DNA of 64,000 bases from Capitulum mitella (taxonomy: Eukaryota; Arthropoda; Thecostraca; Pollicipedomorpha; Pollicipedidae). The stretch is from contig CP099840.1 of assembly GCA_030062745.1 (NCBI GenBank), positions 18,225,382 to 18,289,381 on the forward strand, in the 5' to 3' direction. Both the position numbers and the translations under genes were made by a program. Positions 1-10,951 of this stretch are shown here, one piece after another. The notes below the pieces were generated by a model, which was not told where the DNA came from, ran no database searches, and saw nothing but the letters and a program-made list of their open reading frames with translations. Positions within the stretch are counted from its first letter, which is position 1, and each line of letters begins with the position of its first letter.

Positions 1-1034
1 CCGACCCTGATCTCGATCCTGATCCAGATTCTGATTCCGATCAGGATCCTATCCTGATCCCGATCCGGAACCCGATCTTGATTCTGCCCCTGATCCTGAT
101 TCCGATCCCGGTTCCAATTCCGATCCCGGCGCTGATCCCAATTCTGATTCCGATGCTAATACTGATCCCGATCCCGGTCTTGCTCCTGATCCCGATCCTG
201 GTCCTGATTTCGATTTTGGTCCTGGTCCCGATCCTGATCCCAAATGTTATTCCGATCCTGATCCTGATCCCGGTGCCGGTTCTGATCCCGATCCCGATCC
301 CGAGCCTGATCCCGATCCAGATTCCGATTCTGATTCCGATCCCGATCCCGATCCCGATCCCATTCCTGATTTAGATTCTGATTCCGATTCCGATCCTAAT
401 CCCGATCCTGGTCCTGATCTTGATTCTTGGGCTGAAGCGTCCGTGTCTTGAGTCAAGTCTTGTGTCTCGTCCGGCGTCAGTCAACCGTCTGCAGTCGTGG
501 AGGTTGGTTGGGTGGTTTCCCGATCCCGGTCTTGCACCCGATCCCGATCCTGATCCTGACCCTGATTCTGATTCCGATCCCGGTCCTAATCCCGATCCCG
601 ATTTCATATCCCGGGCCCGATCCCGATCCCAATCCTGATTCCGATCCCGAACCCGATCCTGATCCTGACCCTGATCCTGATTCCGATCCTTGTCCCGATT
701 CCGATACCGGCCCTGACCCCAATTCTGATTCCGATCCTGATCCCGATCCTGATCCTGATCCAGATTCTGATTCCGATTCTGATTCCGATCCAGATCCAGA
801 TCCTGCTTCCGATCCCGATCCCGGTCCTGCTCCTGATCCTGATCCTGGTCTTGATTCCGATTCCGGTCATGATCCCGTTCCTTATCCAAATTCTGATCCT
901 GATCCTGATCCCGATCCCGGTGCCGGTCCTGATCCCGATCATGACCCCGGTCCTAGTCTTGATCCCGATCCCAATTCCGATTCTGATTCCGATCCCGATC
1001 CTGATTCCGATCCTGATCCTGATCCTGATTCTGA
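1..1034. repeat. Degenerate GATCCN hexamer satellite
   Basis: Almost the whole stretch is a 6-bp period of GATCCC, GATCCT, GATTCC and GATTCT variants. A non-repetitive insert of about 110 bp lies near 425-535. Because 6 is a multiple of 3, both strands carry open frames (Asp-Pro/Asp-Ser on plus, Gly-Ser or Arg-Ile on minus). I read these as a by-product of the repeat, not as genes. GATC sites are extremely dense. The array runs off the left edge, so its full length is unknown. Confidence 0.93.
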
Positions 1035-1054
1035 TCCCAGACAACTAGACTAGA

Positions 1055-1206
1055 TCAACACAACTAGACATTTACACATCTAAACATTTACACATCACAT
1101 GTGTAAATGTCAAGATGTCTAGATGTGCAAATGTCTAGATGTCTAGATGTGTAAATGTCTAGATGTGTAAACGTCTAGATGTGTAAATGTCTAGATGTCT
1201 AGAGAT
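1055..1206. repeat. 16-bp minisatellite with a strand flip
   Basis: Units resembling CTAGATGTGTAAATGT repeat from about 1100 to 1206. The first part (1060-1097) carries the same unit in reverse complement (ACATTTACACATCTA). The two orientations meet at CACATGTG near 1098-1105, so the array can fold into a hairpin. Confidence 0.85.
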
Positions 1207-1342
1207 GCAGGATCTTAAAATGGGGGGGGAGCAAATGCAAACATGCTTAAAATTAGTAATGTCGCTGGAACACGTGCTGTGACATTTATTTGGCTACACC
1301 ATATTAGACACTTGCTTCCGCGTCTATTAGACACCACAGATC

Positions 1343-1655
1343 AGTGGCGGATACAGGATCTGAAAGGTGTGTGTGTGGACGGGGTGAGGGGAGGAATGAC
1401 ACATGTGTTATATCAGTTATAATACTGAAATGCCTATCATTTTTTAACATTTGCCCAACTCTTCATGCAGTGTTACCTGGATCCGCCCTTGGCACCACAT
1501 GCACCCGCAACTGCATTATGTGCACCCTCCAAAGATGCTGTTGCCATTGGGTGACCAATAGCCAACGGCATTGATTTTAGAAGGTATCGTCAGTGTCTTT
1601 ACTTTCTTAGTTCCTTCACCTGACTCCGCCCCTGCCATCTAAACCATCCGCCACT
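1343..1655. mobile_element. Possible small terminal-inverted-repeat element
   Basis: AGTGGCGGAT at 1343-1352 is matched by its reverse complement ATCCGCCACT at 1646-1655, enclosing about 313 bp with no coding potential. Ends of this type (GTGGCGGAT) are common on invertebrate non-autonomous elements. I see no clear target-site duplication, so this is tentative. Confidence 0.4.
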
Positions 1656-2606
1656 TCAACATATGTGATTTAACGCATGGATGGTGACAAGCTGACATCC
1701 ACCACACGAATAGAAAATATTAATCTGGCCATCCAGAACTACGCAGTAGCAGTATTACGCTCTCTGCAAGGCTCCCCGCTAGGAAATATCCTCCTTTATA
1801 CATGTTACGGGGCCAGTAGCCACATATTTGATGTTATAAAGTCGTGTCAATCAGAAATTGGTTTTGGGTAGCAGTAAGTAACCTGACAGCGCATGTGGCT
1901 AAAACGTCCTAAATCGTCCTCGGTATGCTTCCACAAATCACCCCTCGAAACGCCCATGAGTCACCTAGGAAGCCAAAAATCTTGGCAGAGGCGTAAAAAT
2001 GATATGCAGGGGAAGTCATCAAATTGCAGCTCTGTAGCTGTAATGGTTGTCCGTTTAGACTGGAAAACACCGACAGGAGAACCGAACAGTACCCCCCCGC
2101 ACGAAAATAGGGTTAACAGGGATTTTCATTGGAAATGGGCAGTTTTCTGGTGTATTTCCACTCAAAATGTAATATTGTGTACTACTGTACCAGTGGCCGG
2201 CATCCGGCCACCGCCAGTGAATCAGTACCAACGATGCCGGCGCGACGCAGGGGCTTACAATGCCGGTGCTTTGCTAGTACCAGGAGATGCAAGCACATAC
2301 TGAGCACATTAAAAGCCGTTGCCCTGACACGTGTGTAGGTGTTAGCAAACTCGGCCGGTACCAACACGTCTAGTGGGGGTACCGGCCGATACGTGGCTGG
2401 TGCCAGATGATCATGCTGTTTGATGCAATATAATGAGCGGTCCAGTCCGATTCATTTCCTAGCATCGTGCAGAATTAATCCCAAAGCTGATCATATCATT
2501 ATAACGTACATCCGAAGGAGAGACCAAATGTCGACTTTTAGAAATTCAACGTAGACACGTAAAAATAGTTAGATTAAGAATGTGCGATGTTGGAAGTAAT
2601 GCAAGA

Positions 2607-2635
2607 AGTTTGGCGCGCCGCAGGCGCGCCAAACT
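2607..2635. promoter_or_regulatory. Palindrome with two opposed E2F-like sites
   Basis: A perfect 13-bp inverted repeat with a 3-base spacer (GCA). Each arm contains TTTGGCGC, the E2F/DP consensus, facing the other. The palindrome is seen directly; a regulatory role is inference. It lies 3.6 kb upstream of the MED22 start codon. Confidence 0.45.
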
Positions 2636-4501
2636 ACGTGTTAAGAGGAAAACTTTCAGTTGTACATCCCCCATTGCAAAATCCTGCATACGCCCTTGGC
2701 CCCATCCATTCCCATATGACTCGATTACGTTACTCGTACCAGAAATAATATGAAGTAAAATGCAACCACATAGAGGCACACCACTCCCCGCTTCTTTAAA
2801 AAACTGTTCGTTTTACAGACTTGAAGCAATTTAATCATTTTGACATGCGAACGTTGTATTACGAATGTCATAACGCCAACATGAGAATAAGTCGAAGTAC
2901 AAAGCTTGGTAGCTTGGCTTTGGCCTTGACCTGAAAAACCATTTTTGGTATGAAACCCAAAGCTTTATGTATTCCCAGGTAGTCCGATACAGTGCTATTG
3001 ATTTTTTCCGCAAGTATCATTGCAATCGGTTCAGCGCTTCCAGAGATAGCCAAGGGGACGTCCCCCCACTTCGGTTAACGATGTTTGACCGGAGACCCCA
3101 GTCAAGACCGGGGTAGCAAAAACTACGTAAATTTGATCAGTTCAAGTTCATATTCTTCGAAGCTTGGTGCGTTCAATTTCTGCCTGGCATACTTCAGGTC
3201 TGGTGGACGTGCAGAACGCACGCAACGAACTGTGCTTGACGGACCAACTTTCAATTTGCCGTTTGATTACGCTCGGCGTCTGTTGGCCTTTTTAGCCTGA
3301 GAAGTCCCTTTCTCTTCTCTTGGCGACATGAACTGCTTCGCATGTTCCATCGGTTAAATTCACTGGCCAATATAAAAATAGAGTGCGGACATCGCATGAC
3401 ACGTTGTAACAGGGATCAAAGTTGACCCAGCACTTAGCCTTGACCTTGTATGACCTTGTGCCAGGTAGCACATAGAACTAGAGATTAAGCTGCCAGGAAC
3501 ATATAAACACGCATAATTCAGTTTCGACCTGTTTTCCATTGTGATTCGGCAATTCTTGAGAAAGTGGTCTCTTTTTCGTGATTGACCTGACCTGTGACGT
3601 CATCAGCGGGTCAAAATGTGTAACTCACAGGTACGAAACGTTTGGCGCTGTCGACTGGCGTTCGAATCAGCCGAATCAAACGATTGGTTTTCATGCCACT
3701 GGTTCTTGAGCGGAGCGATCCTAGCCAATGTCAGTATTTTTACATATTCATCCTAGCGACGAGAAAAAGAACGAATATTGCCCTAGTGGCAAAACCGAGA
3801 ACTACAATCGCGCGTTAACCTTGCCCTCGACGCTGCGCATGGTGTGCGATCGGTAAGGATTACCTGTCAGTGAACTAAAAACCTTTGGAGTATGAAATCC
3901 ATTTGTCTTTTTCTGCTTCTTTCTGCTGGTTTTAACCAGTTCTAACCACCATGTGATAGAAAAAATTTTCAGGCTGAAATGCAAACCCTATGCATCATGC
4001 ATTTAGAAGTGCCTGCAAACCCTGTGCACCAGGGGTTGCAAATCGCTATGTATCTAGTGTGGACCACTTAGAAATACCCACAGTGTATGAATGGCGTACT
4101 TCAAGCACCAGCAAGCCTCAGGAGCTGTGCATATTTTACAGTTATTGTGCTAACATTCTGATGCTTAGGTTCTAAACTTTATGAAGTGGTAAAGATGCTC
4201 ACATATGCCTTATTTTGGAGATGCAAGCTACTGTAGATTCCTGTCTTATTTGGGTAAATTCTTATTTCACAAATTTGGTGGGTGCTCAACAATAAAGTGT
4301 CAATATATATATATGTGCACTAAAATTTGAAACATTAGCTATACAAACACAATGATTGGCAAACTTGTTTTTGGACAATCGCGTCTGACGAAAGAGATCA
4401 TATGCACAACTGAACAAACTCATAAGAAGTTACGTAAGTAGATAATGTCCTGGTATATAACAAAACATACTTGAATGAAAATATGAGGTCAAATGACACA
4501 A

Positions 4502-4502
4502 A

Positions 4503-4545
<43 letters not shown>
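4502..4545. repeat. AT dinucleotide microsatellite
   Basis: About 20 consecutive TA/AT units in AT-rich DNA. A shorter AT run lies near 4305-4314. Confidence 0.95.
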
Positions 4546-4548
<3 letters not shown>

Positions 4549-5810
4549 AAAACTTCATTTATGCTTCTTCACCTGGGACCATGCTGCAGGTTGGTTTCAG
4601 GTGTTAATGTTGGAATATTGCATAGGTGAAGTGGCTGCCCACACATGCTGAGGGGTAGTTACATGCATAGTAAACAACATCCCAATTCCATAAAAACAAC
4701 ATAAACCTTGATGATTACTGGAATCATGGCACTTGCAGGGCAATTCATCCAAATATATTGCAAAATTGTTTTTATATCAGTCACAGGTGCCATCCTCTAT
4801 CACTGAGCCATGAAGAACTGAGATATGACAAGTAATTTTTTCTGATGAATGGATCGCAAAAACTATGTGTTATGTGTGTGTGTTTGTTAACATCAAGTTC
4901 TCCAAAAATGTATGCCACAGAGTAGTTTGTGCTGTGAAAAATGACATGTTCAGACCATTCTTTGTACACAAGAAATCATCTGAATGTTTCAGACAATTGT
5001 TTGGTATTTCAACCCTGAAAAATATGTGCTGCATGACATCTGTTTGCACCACTGTTCTGTTGCCAGGTACATTTGAACAAGCTTGAAGCATAATATTCTG
5101 GACTCAGCTGATGATCATTATGCCAGAAAGGTTCCAGAATAATGATAAAATGCTAGAACGTAGTGAGGTAAAGTTGGAGACTAGTGAGAAAAGGTTTTGA
5201 TTAAGGGCATTTAAGATGGAAAACAATACAAGGTGAAGATAGTGTTATTTTATGTTTCATGAAGGGCAATATGACCTGTGGTCACACCAAGTGAATCGGT
5301 TTACAGCCTGATTGAGAGAACAGGGAATTGATTCTTGTTCTGATTTAAAACAACTTTTAAAAAGTGGACCAATTCAGTTCTGATCTAATGGTGATGGGAT
5401 GGCAGCTATCTCTGGGCAGGTCTGTAATTTGATTCTCATTTTGATTCACTGCAGTTTCGAAGCAAATTGATTCTGATTCTGAACCACAATGGTTGTGTTT
5501 CTGTACTCACATCCAACCTGCTCCAAACTTATCTCAACTCATCTGATCATTCCCATGCCTCTTCTTACCTCTTCCAAGTTCCCTTAAGCTCCCCCGGGAT
5601 TGCCGCGAACCTCCTCCAACGTCCTCAGGAGTGGAACATGGAAAAACATCAGAGAGAGGAGTTTGGAGGATGCTGACTGAATGTTTGGGTGACTGACAGT
5701 GGTGACGCATAGTGCATTCGTTCTGAGCCATGTCTTGCCAATTTTTATGCCAGTTCTGCACATGTGAAACTTGTGCCTCTGAATCTGAACCAAATTTGTC
5801 ACATGCCACA

Positions 5811-5853
5811 TGTGAATAATGTTTATGTTGATGTCACATAAACATTATTCACA
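5811..5853. repeat. Perfect 18-bp hairpin
   Basis: Arm 5811-5828 is exactly complementary to 5836-5853 around a 7-base loop. The flanks continue the similarity imperfectly (ACATGCCA on the left, TGGCATGT on the right, with about 12 extra bases on the right). It is probably a folded MITE remnant; a small-RNA precursor is possible but unsupported. Confidence 0.8.
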
Positions 5854-6250
5854 ACATGTCGTGAACATGGCATGTCATAACACAGTAAACAGTTCATACC
5901 TCATCCAGACTCATCCAAGCATTCCCATGGGCGCGGATCCGGTGCCTCGTCCAACTACCTCTAACCTCCTCTCATCATTTTTTGGATGTCTCATGAGAAC
6001 AGGAGCAGACCCACTGAGCACGTGAATTTCCGGGATGAATGAGAAAATGATACAAATGAATCCAGAATCAAACAACAGTGTCATTATCAGAGTGGGAAAT
6101 TGTATGGAATGACAGCATGCCAGAAATGTGCAAAATAATGCAATGTGACAACCAAAATACATGTCATGATAGTAAGTACATTTCTGATTTTGAAGTTTTT
6201 AAGTCCAATTTTGTCTCATTGGTGAGAGATGCTTATTTTTGTCTTCACAG

Positions 6251-6359
6251 ATGGCTTCAGCACAGCAAAGAGCACTCCCCCAAAGCAAGGAGGCCTTGCT
6301 TAAATCGTATAACAAGAGGCTTAAAGATGATGTCAAATCAATGCTGGACAATTTTAATG
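6251..6359 (+). CDS. MED22: MED22 coding exon 1
   Basis: Starts at ATG 6251, immediately after a CAG that looks like a 3' splice site. It encodes the [20 protein letters not shown] region and ends at a strong G|GTAAGT donor in phase 1. Confidence 0.95.
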
Positions 6360-7896
6360 GTAAGTGTTTGACTGCAAAGATATCATTGTTGCTTTTTTCT
6401 CATAGGATTTCGTCAGATCTGCAAGTTTTGTGTCAGGTATGCAGTGGACTTGTAATTCTGGAAAAGAGTGCCAGGCAGTGCCAGTTGTCTTGCTAAGAAC
6501 CGTACGGGAACTTGTAGCTTGCCCTGTTCTGGTATGTTATTATGAGGGGTATAGATGGCTTTAGCCAATTGAGCTTTAATTATCCTAAGGTTTTTGAGGC
6601 ACTGCCCGTTGGACTGGGTCCACGAGCCGCATATCGTGTCATCTTAAACCTCTTCAAGTCCGCTGGCACAATGCATTCTTTGGTCCCAAGTCACTTGTTG
6701 CAGGCTGTTGCCAAAGCTAAATATTTGTGACACCAACTGATTGTGGTCGATTTTGTTAGCCATTGCTGCGTGGCTTGGAGAATGTAGCTGATATGCTCGG
6801 ACTTATTTTTTACTTCTGCACGCAGAGATCATCAAGCTGGGGAAGATCGAGGACGAGACTCAGGTGTCGCGAGCTACCCAGGCTGGCCAGGACATGTTCG
6901 AAATGCACGTGCGGGCAGCCAACATTGTAAGATATTAAGACACCAATGGTGCTTGCTTGTTCCCCTGCTGGATGCCGTCCGCTTTTACCATACTGAACAT
7001 TTGCTCTGTCGCTGAAGATAAGCTCCTTTGTTGTGTTATCGCAGAGTGCTGAATGGCCGTTCTGGTGTGCTGTATCGCAGAGGGGCTGTGTCAGGATTAG
7101 CATTTCAGCCAGCTAACATTCTTATATACTACTTGATCGTTAACCCGGGACCGCCCAAAAGGAGGGGATAAAGGTAATCTCTCTTTTTTTTTTTCGTCGA
7201 TTGCGCCCGAACGGTATGCGATGAGATCATCAAATTTTCGGTATCTGTCAAATGGTAAATTCGACATCTGACGTCAGCAATAGGTATGTGCATTGCATTT
7301 CGCCGAAATTTGATGCAAAGTAGTGCCATGATGGCGGATGCTTTGCGGCCGAGCGAATTGACTGGTGCGATATACGCATCAATCCTGTCATGTCTGTAAG
7401 AAGAAAAACGCGGGAAATGCACATCGTCCTGGAAAAAAATCAGGAAATCGACCCATTCTGATATGTTACCATTCTTGTGATCAGATTTAGTAATGCAGCT
7501 TGGCGGTCTAAAAATGTCGTGCGTGTTCTACGTGTTGTAGGTACGTAAAATATGTGTGTGCTTTGAAAGTTATCTCACATGTGAGACCCAACTAGGTCGT
7601 TGATCGTTATTATTTTCCGATTAACGTGTTTAATTCTGCGTCTGACGGTACCGCACATACTAATCGACAAAAATCTGTAGTGGTGGTGACCATACACTGA
7701 TACTACACATACATAACATATTGGCTGGACCGCGGACCGGCTCGCCGGGCGCCGTCGGGTGGGTCGGCTGCCGCCTGGCGCTAGCGGGTGGCACTGGCCG
7801 GTCGCTGAGCTGTGAAATATAGAAGTATTTTGTAGGATATATAAGTGGTATGTATATAAATATGTCATAGCACATAAATATGTATAATATATATAC

Positions 7897-7932
<36 letters not shown>

Positions 7933-8952
7933 CTTACGTCGACTGTTCTAGTTTGTTACAGAAATGTAGTACACCATTAGAAATGGCATATGTAAATGTA
8001 AGACAGCTTCATAAGACATGTTTTGCCTATTTCCTTCTATTTTGTACAACCTCAGTTTCTAGCCAGCTTGTAAGCGATTAAAACCGGCGGCATAGTTTTT
8101 TTCAGCCATTGCCAGTCAACTCAGTCTTATGGTGTCATGGTGTAGCACCATTGACTCCATCATTGTTTTGCATTTCTTTGTCTCCAGCTTTGTATTTTCA
8201 CGCGCATTGTCGTACCCGCGACACGTGAGGTATTCTGCTGCTCTGAGGAGATACGTGTGAGGAGATGTGACATCTTTGTATGGGGGATGTGCGCTGACGT
8301 GTGGCGGTGCTGTAGAACCACGTCGCCAGACTGCAGGAGTTCCAGCTGAGCGATGTTTTGACTCCGCGACCGGCTCGTGGTCCTTCGAAAGAAGTTGGCC
8401 CCCTCCGAACGTCTCCGGTTGTATGTCTCCGTTTGGTCGTGTGTCGCCCATCTTTGTAATGGTTTAACTCTGTCCCAATGTGGTGTTGCCAGTCTCCGTG
8501 ACAATGCCCCTCTTTACCGGTGTCCAGTGCTGCCGATCTCAGTGACGTTGCCTGTTCCGGAAGTACAGAGGTACACTGAACCCGTCTCGGCGCCCATTTT
8601 TGCAACAGAGTACCTCAGTGTCCGATGTCCGGTGTTCAGGTTCCTGGTGTCCATTGTTGCCAGTCTTCGTAATAGTGTGCCTTTGTCTCGGTGTCCAGTG
8701 CTGGGTATGTTCTGACGGCGTTATGCCGTGCAGGTTCGGGCCGCTGAGTCGCTTACGAAACTCATCTCGGACATCAAACAGTACCTGATTCTGAACGACT
8801 TTCCGTCGCTGAACGAGGCGATCACGGAGAGTTCGCGACTGGCGCGCGCCACCCAGCAGGACATCGACAAGAAGCTGACCGATCTCAAGGACGACATGGC
8901 TCGTGATCTGTACGAGCTGGAGGACGAATACTATTCCAGTCTCTATAAGTAG
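6251..8952 (+). CDS. MED22: MED22, Mediator complex subunit 22 (gene span, 3 exons)
   Basis: Joining 6251-6359, 6826-6926 and 8734-8952 gives a complete 142-residue protein. MED22 is a small helical subunit of the Mediator head module. It pairs with MED11 and helps link activators to RNA polymerase II in the nucleus. The protein opens with the family's [11 protein letters not shown] block and continues through [60 protein letters not shown] and [11 protein letters not shown], collinear with animal MED22 and close to the length of the short human form. Splice phases agree (phase 1, then phase 0). The start codon follows an acceptor-like TTCACAG, which implies a 5' UTR intron. The gene converges on the phostensin-like gene. 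Confidence 0.96.
6360..6825 (+). other. MED22 intron 1
   Basis: GT-AG intron of 466 bp. No repeat or gene recognised. Confidence 0.85.
6826..6926 (+). CDS. MED22: MED22 coding exon 2
   Basis: Opens after CTGCACGCAG. AG completes the Glu codon split by the previous donor. It encodes [19 protein letters not shown] and the MHVRAANI block and ends at ATT|GTAAGA in phase 0. Confidence 0.96.
6927..8733 (+). other. MED22 intron 2
   Basis: GT-AG intron of about 1.8 kb. It holds a TA microsatellite at 7897-7931, a GC-rich patch near 7735-7800, and loosely repeated GGTGTCCAGTGCTG-type blocks near 8515-8705. No nested gene was recognised. Confidence 0.8.
7897..7931. repeat. AT dinucleotide microsatellite
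   Basis: Uninterrupted AT run in MED22 intron 2. Confidence 0.9.
8734..8952 (+). CDS. MED22: MED22 coding exon 3 (C-terminus)
   Basis: Begins after CCGTGCAG with [18 protein letters not shown], continues through [11 protein letters not shown] and the helical [19 protein letters not shown] end, and stops at TAG 8950-8952. The long C-terminal tail of the longer vertebrate isoform is absent. Confidence 0.96.
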   Translation, partial: VRAAESLTKLISDIKQYLILNDFPSLNEAITESSRLARATQQDIDKKLTDLKDDMARDLYELEDEYYSSLYK

Positions 8953-9439
8953 CCGATGTCTGCAGACTGGGACGAGTTGTGCTGCTCGCTTTACGCTTGT
9001 GTATGGTGAGACCTGTCCCGTAAGACCACTGGAAAGAATGTGACTCTGGAAGTCTGTATATAGAAGATCTAGCTTCGGAAGATCCAGCCCCAGAACCGCC
9101 ACCTTCGGAGGAGGATCTGTGATATCGGAATGTTATGCGGGAAGTCCAGTTCATGGTCGAGAAAACATTTCTTGGGAATCTGCCACTAATTTTGCCGAAA
9201 CTGTTTGTGCTTTGAGGATGTCTTGAAAATGATTGTAGAATGACTGCAGAATGAAAATTTCTTTTCGAATATCTCTACAGTATTTCAAAACAGGATCTGA
9301 ACGAGGATCAAGCAAACATCCTGAACAAACAAGCTATGTCAATCCTGTAACGAGCAGTGCCGCCGGCTTTCGTGAAGTCGATGTCTCCCAGTCCGTCGTG
9401 CGTGATTGGGCCAGCACGGCTGGGGTGCCATGGGAGCGT

Positions 9440-9800
9440 CCCGGGAGAGAAGCGGCCAGCTCTGCGGCCACTGCTGTGCTGTGTCCTGGTCGGCCCGCGC
9501 GCCTCGGGCTGTCCCGGAAGAGAAGCGGCCACTGTGCTGCTGTGTGTCCTGGTCGGCGCGCGCGCCTCGGGCCGTCCCGGGAGAGAAGCGGTCAGCTCTG
9601 CGGCCACTGCGTTGCTGTGTGTCCTGGTCGGTGCGCGCGCCTCGGGCCGTCCCGGGAGAGAAGCGGTCAGCTCTGCGGCCACTGCTCTGCTGTGCGTCCT
9701 GGTCGGCGCGCGCGCCTCGGGCCGTCCCGGGAGAGAAGCAGCCAGCTCTGCGGCCACTGCGCTGCTGTGTGTCCTGGTCGGTGCGCGCGCCTCGGGCCGT
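9440..9800. repeat. GC-rich minisatellite of about 75 bp
   Basis: AGAGAAGCGG/AGAGAAGCAG recurs at 9446, 9519, 9580, 9657 and 9732, each followed by CTGCGGCCACTG, GTGTCCTGGTCGG and CGCGCCTCGGGC blocks. That gives about five copies of roughly 75 bp, one with a 14-bp deletion. It lies about 0.5 kb after the MED22 stop codon, in the 3' UTR or intergenic gap. Long open frames across it on both strands are repeat artefacts. Confidence 0.88.
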
Positions 9801-10531
9801 CTCGTCGACGCAGGGCGACCGTCTGTGGCGGCGACGCGTCGGCGGCGGCCGCTTGGCGGAGGACGGGCGTCGGGCGGCGCTGGCCGAGTGCCAGATGGCG
9901 GGCACCGCACGTCGGCCAATGAGGGGAGGCGGTGCCTGTCATTGTTCCTGTGGCTGTGAACTGTTGGATATGTGCTCCCTCCGGCTGGTCGTCGACCGCC
10001 CGCCCGTTTTCTCGCCCCTCCTCCGGGCCGGAGCTGTGGTGTTGCGTCTTCAGTTCTCACTTAGGTACGGAGATTTTTGGCGCAGAATGTCCCCACCGAG
10101 AATATGCCGTTCGTTAACGTTGTCTTCGTACCTCTTGCTTCAGAAAAATGTGTATTGAATCAGTCGAACCCAATGATTTTGAGTTCGACGTGCGTACGTT
10201 TCTCTGTGGCCTGTCGTTTCTGTTGTTATCTTCGTGCCTCTCGCGCCACATCAGTATGCAATGAATCAGGGTAGTCGTCTGAGGTCCGGGGATCGACAGT
10301 GCGGCGCACCGCTCCGCAGACCCCATCACCGTCACGGTGTACCCGGCGATTGTCAGGTCGAACGTTTCAGCGGCTGCGGCAGACTGTGCGTTTGTGGCGA
10401 GTTCCGGCGGCCGTTAGCCGATTGGCCGGACAACGGAGTCATTTGTCCTGCACCTGTTCGTAAAGCATCTATATTTATCATGATCATTTGAAAGGCTCAT
10501 AAAATTGTGTAAAATCTCACGCTGTCTATAC

Positions 10532-10537
10532 AATAAA
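10532..10537 (+). terminator. Candidate polyadenylation signal for MED22
   Basis: AATAAA on the plus strand, the first such hexamer I find after the MED22 stop codon. It would give a 3' UTR of about 1.6 kb. Placement by motif only. Confidence 0.3.
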
Positions 10538-10751
10538 TATAGCAATCAGGAACACACAAAATGGCGCGATATCGTTACAACACAATGACACATGCGATCG
10601 TTAAAATTAACCGCGCAGCGGCGGTGCGACGCGTCCAGCCCGGCTCGATCCGGTCGAAGCAACACAGCGACTAAAGCGGGGCGACGGCGCCGCTCCGGTC
10701 GGCGCCCTCCGCGGCCGGAACTGCGTCGGCGCCCGGCGCGGCCGCACGCCG

Positions 10752-10951
10752 CTAGAACAGCATGTCGGACGAGGTCTCGGCGCTCCAGGCCACCGTCTCC
10801 GACTCGTCGGCCGGCTTCAGGAACTCGTCTGGCGGCGGGCGTGCGGCGCCGTTGGCCGGCCGCGCCGGAGCCGACGCCGGCACCCGGGACACGCCCAGCT
10901 CGAAATCACCGCCCGACGCCAGCTTGCTGGGCGTGTAGCTCGCCAGGCCGC
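10752..10951 (-). CDS. Phostensin/taperin-like exon 4 (C-terminus)
   Basis: Acceptor GCGCTCCCACAG; GC completes the Gly codon split at the previous donor. It encodes GLASYTPSKLASGGDFELG, a Pro-rich linker and an acidic/Ser-rich tail ending SSDMLF, with TAG at 10754-10752. The SYTP block matches the end of the phostensin/taperin domain. Confidence 0.85.

Larger units (their letters stand above)
1660..6238. other. Gene-free stretch left of MED22
   Basis: No open frame here resembles a protein family. The open frames are short (under about 140 codons), lack conserved motifs and have no coherent splice partners. The interval holds the palindrome at 2607-2635, the AT microsatellite near 4502-4545 and the hairpin at 5811-5853. 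MED22 probably has an upstream non-coding exon and promoter somewhere here, because its start codon sits directly behind an acceptor-like site; I cannot place it. Confidence 0.6.
8953..10751. other. Gap between the converging MED22 and phostensin-like genes
   Basis: About 1.8 kb between the two stop codons. Apart from the 75-bp minisatellite and a polyadenylation-signal candidate at 10532, nothing is recognised. Confidence 0.7.

Noticed and set aside
371..1053. Long open frames encoding Asp-Pro/Asp-Ser or Arg/Gly/Asp-rich proteins
   Set aside because: They simply translate the 6-bp satellite; no unique domain or gene structure supports them.
2180..2410. GC-rich inverted blocks (GGCCGGTACC and GGTACCGGCC)
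   Set aside because: Imperfect and short; no clear element boundaries or hairpin of note.
9308..10158. Overlapping open frames of 190-250 codons on both strands
   Set aside because: Produced by the 75-bp GC-rich repeat; all frames look alike.
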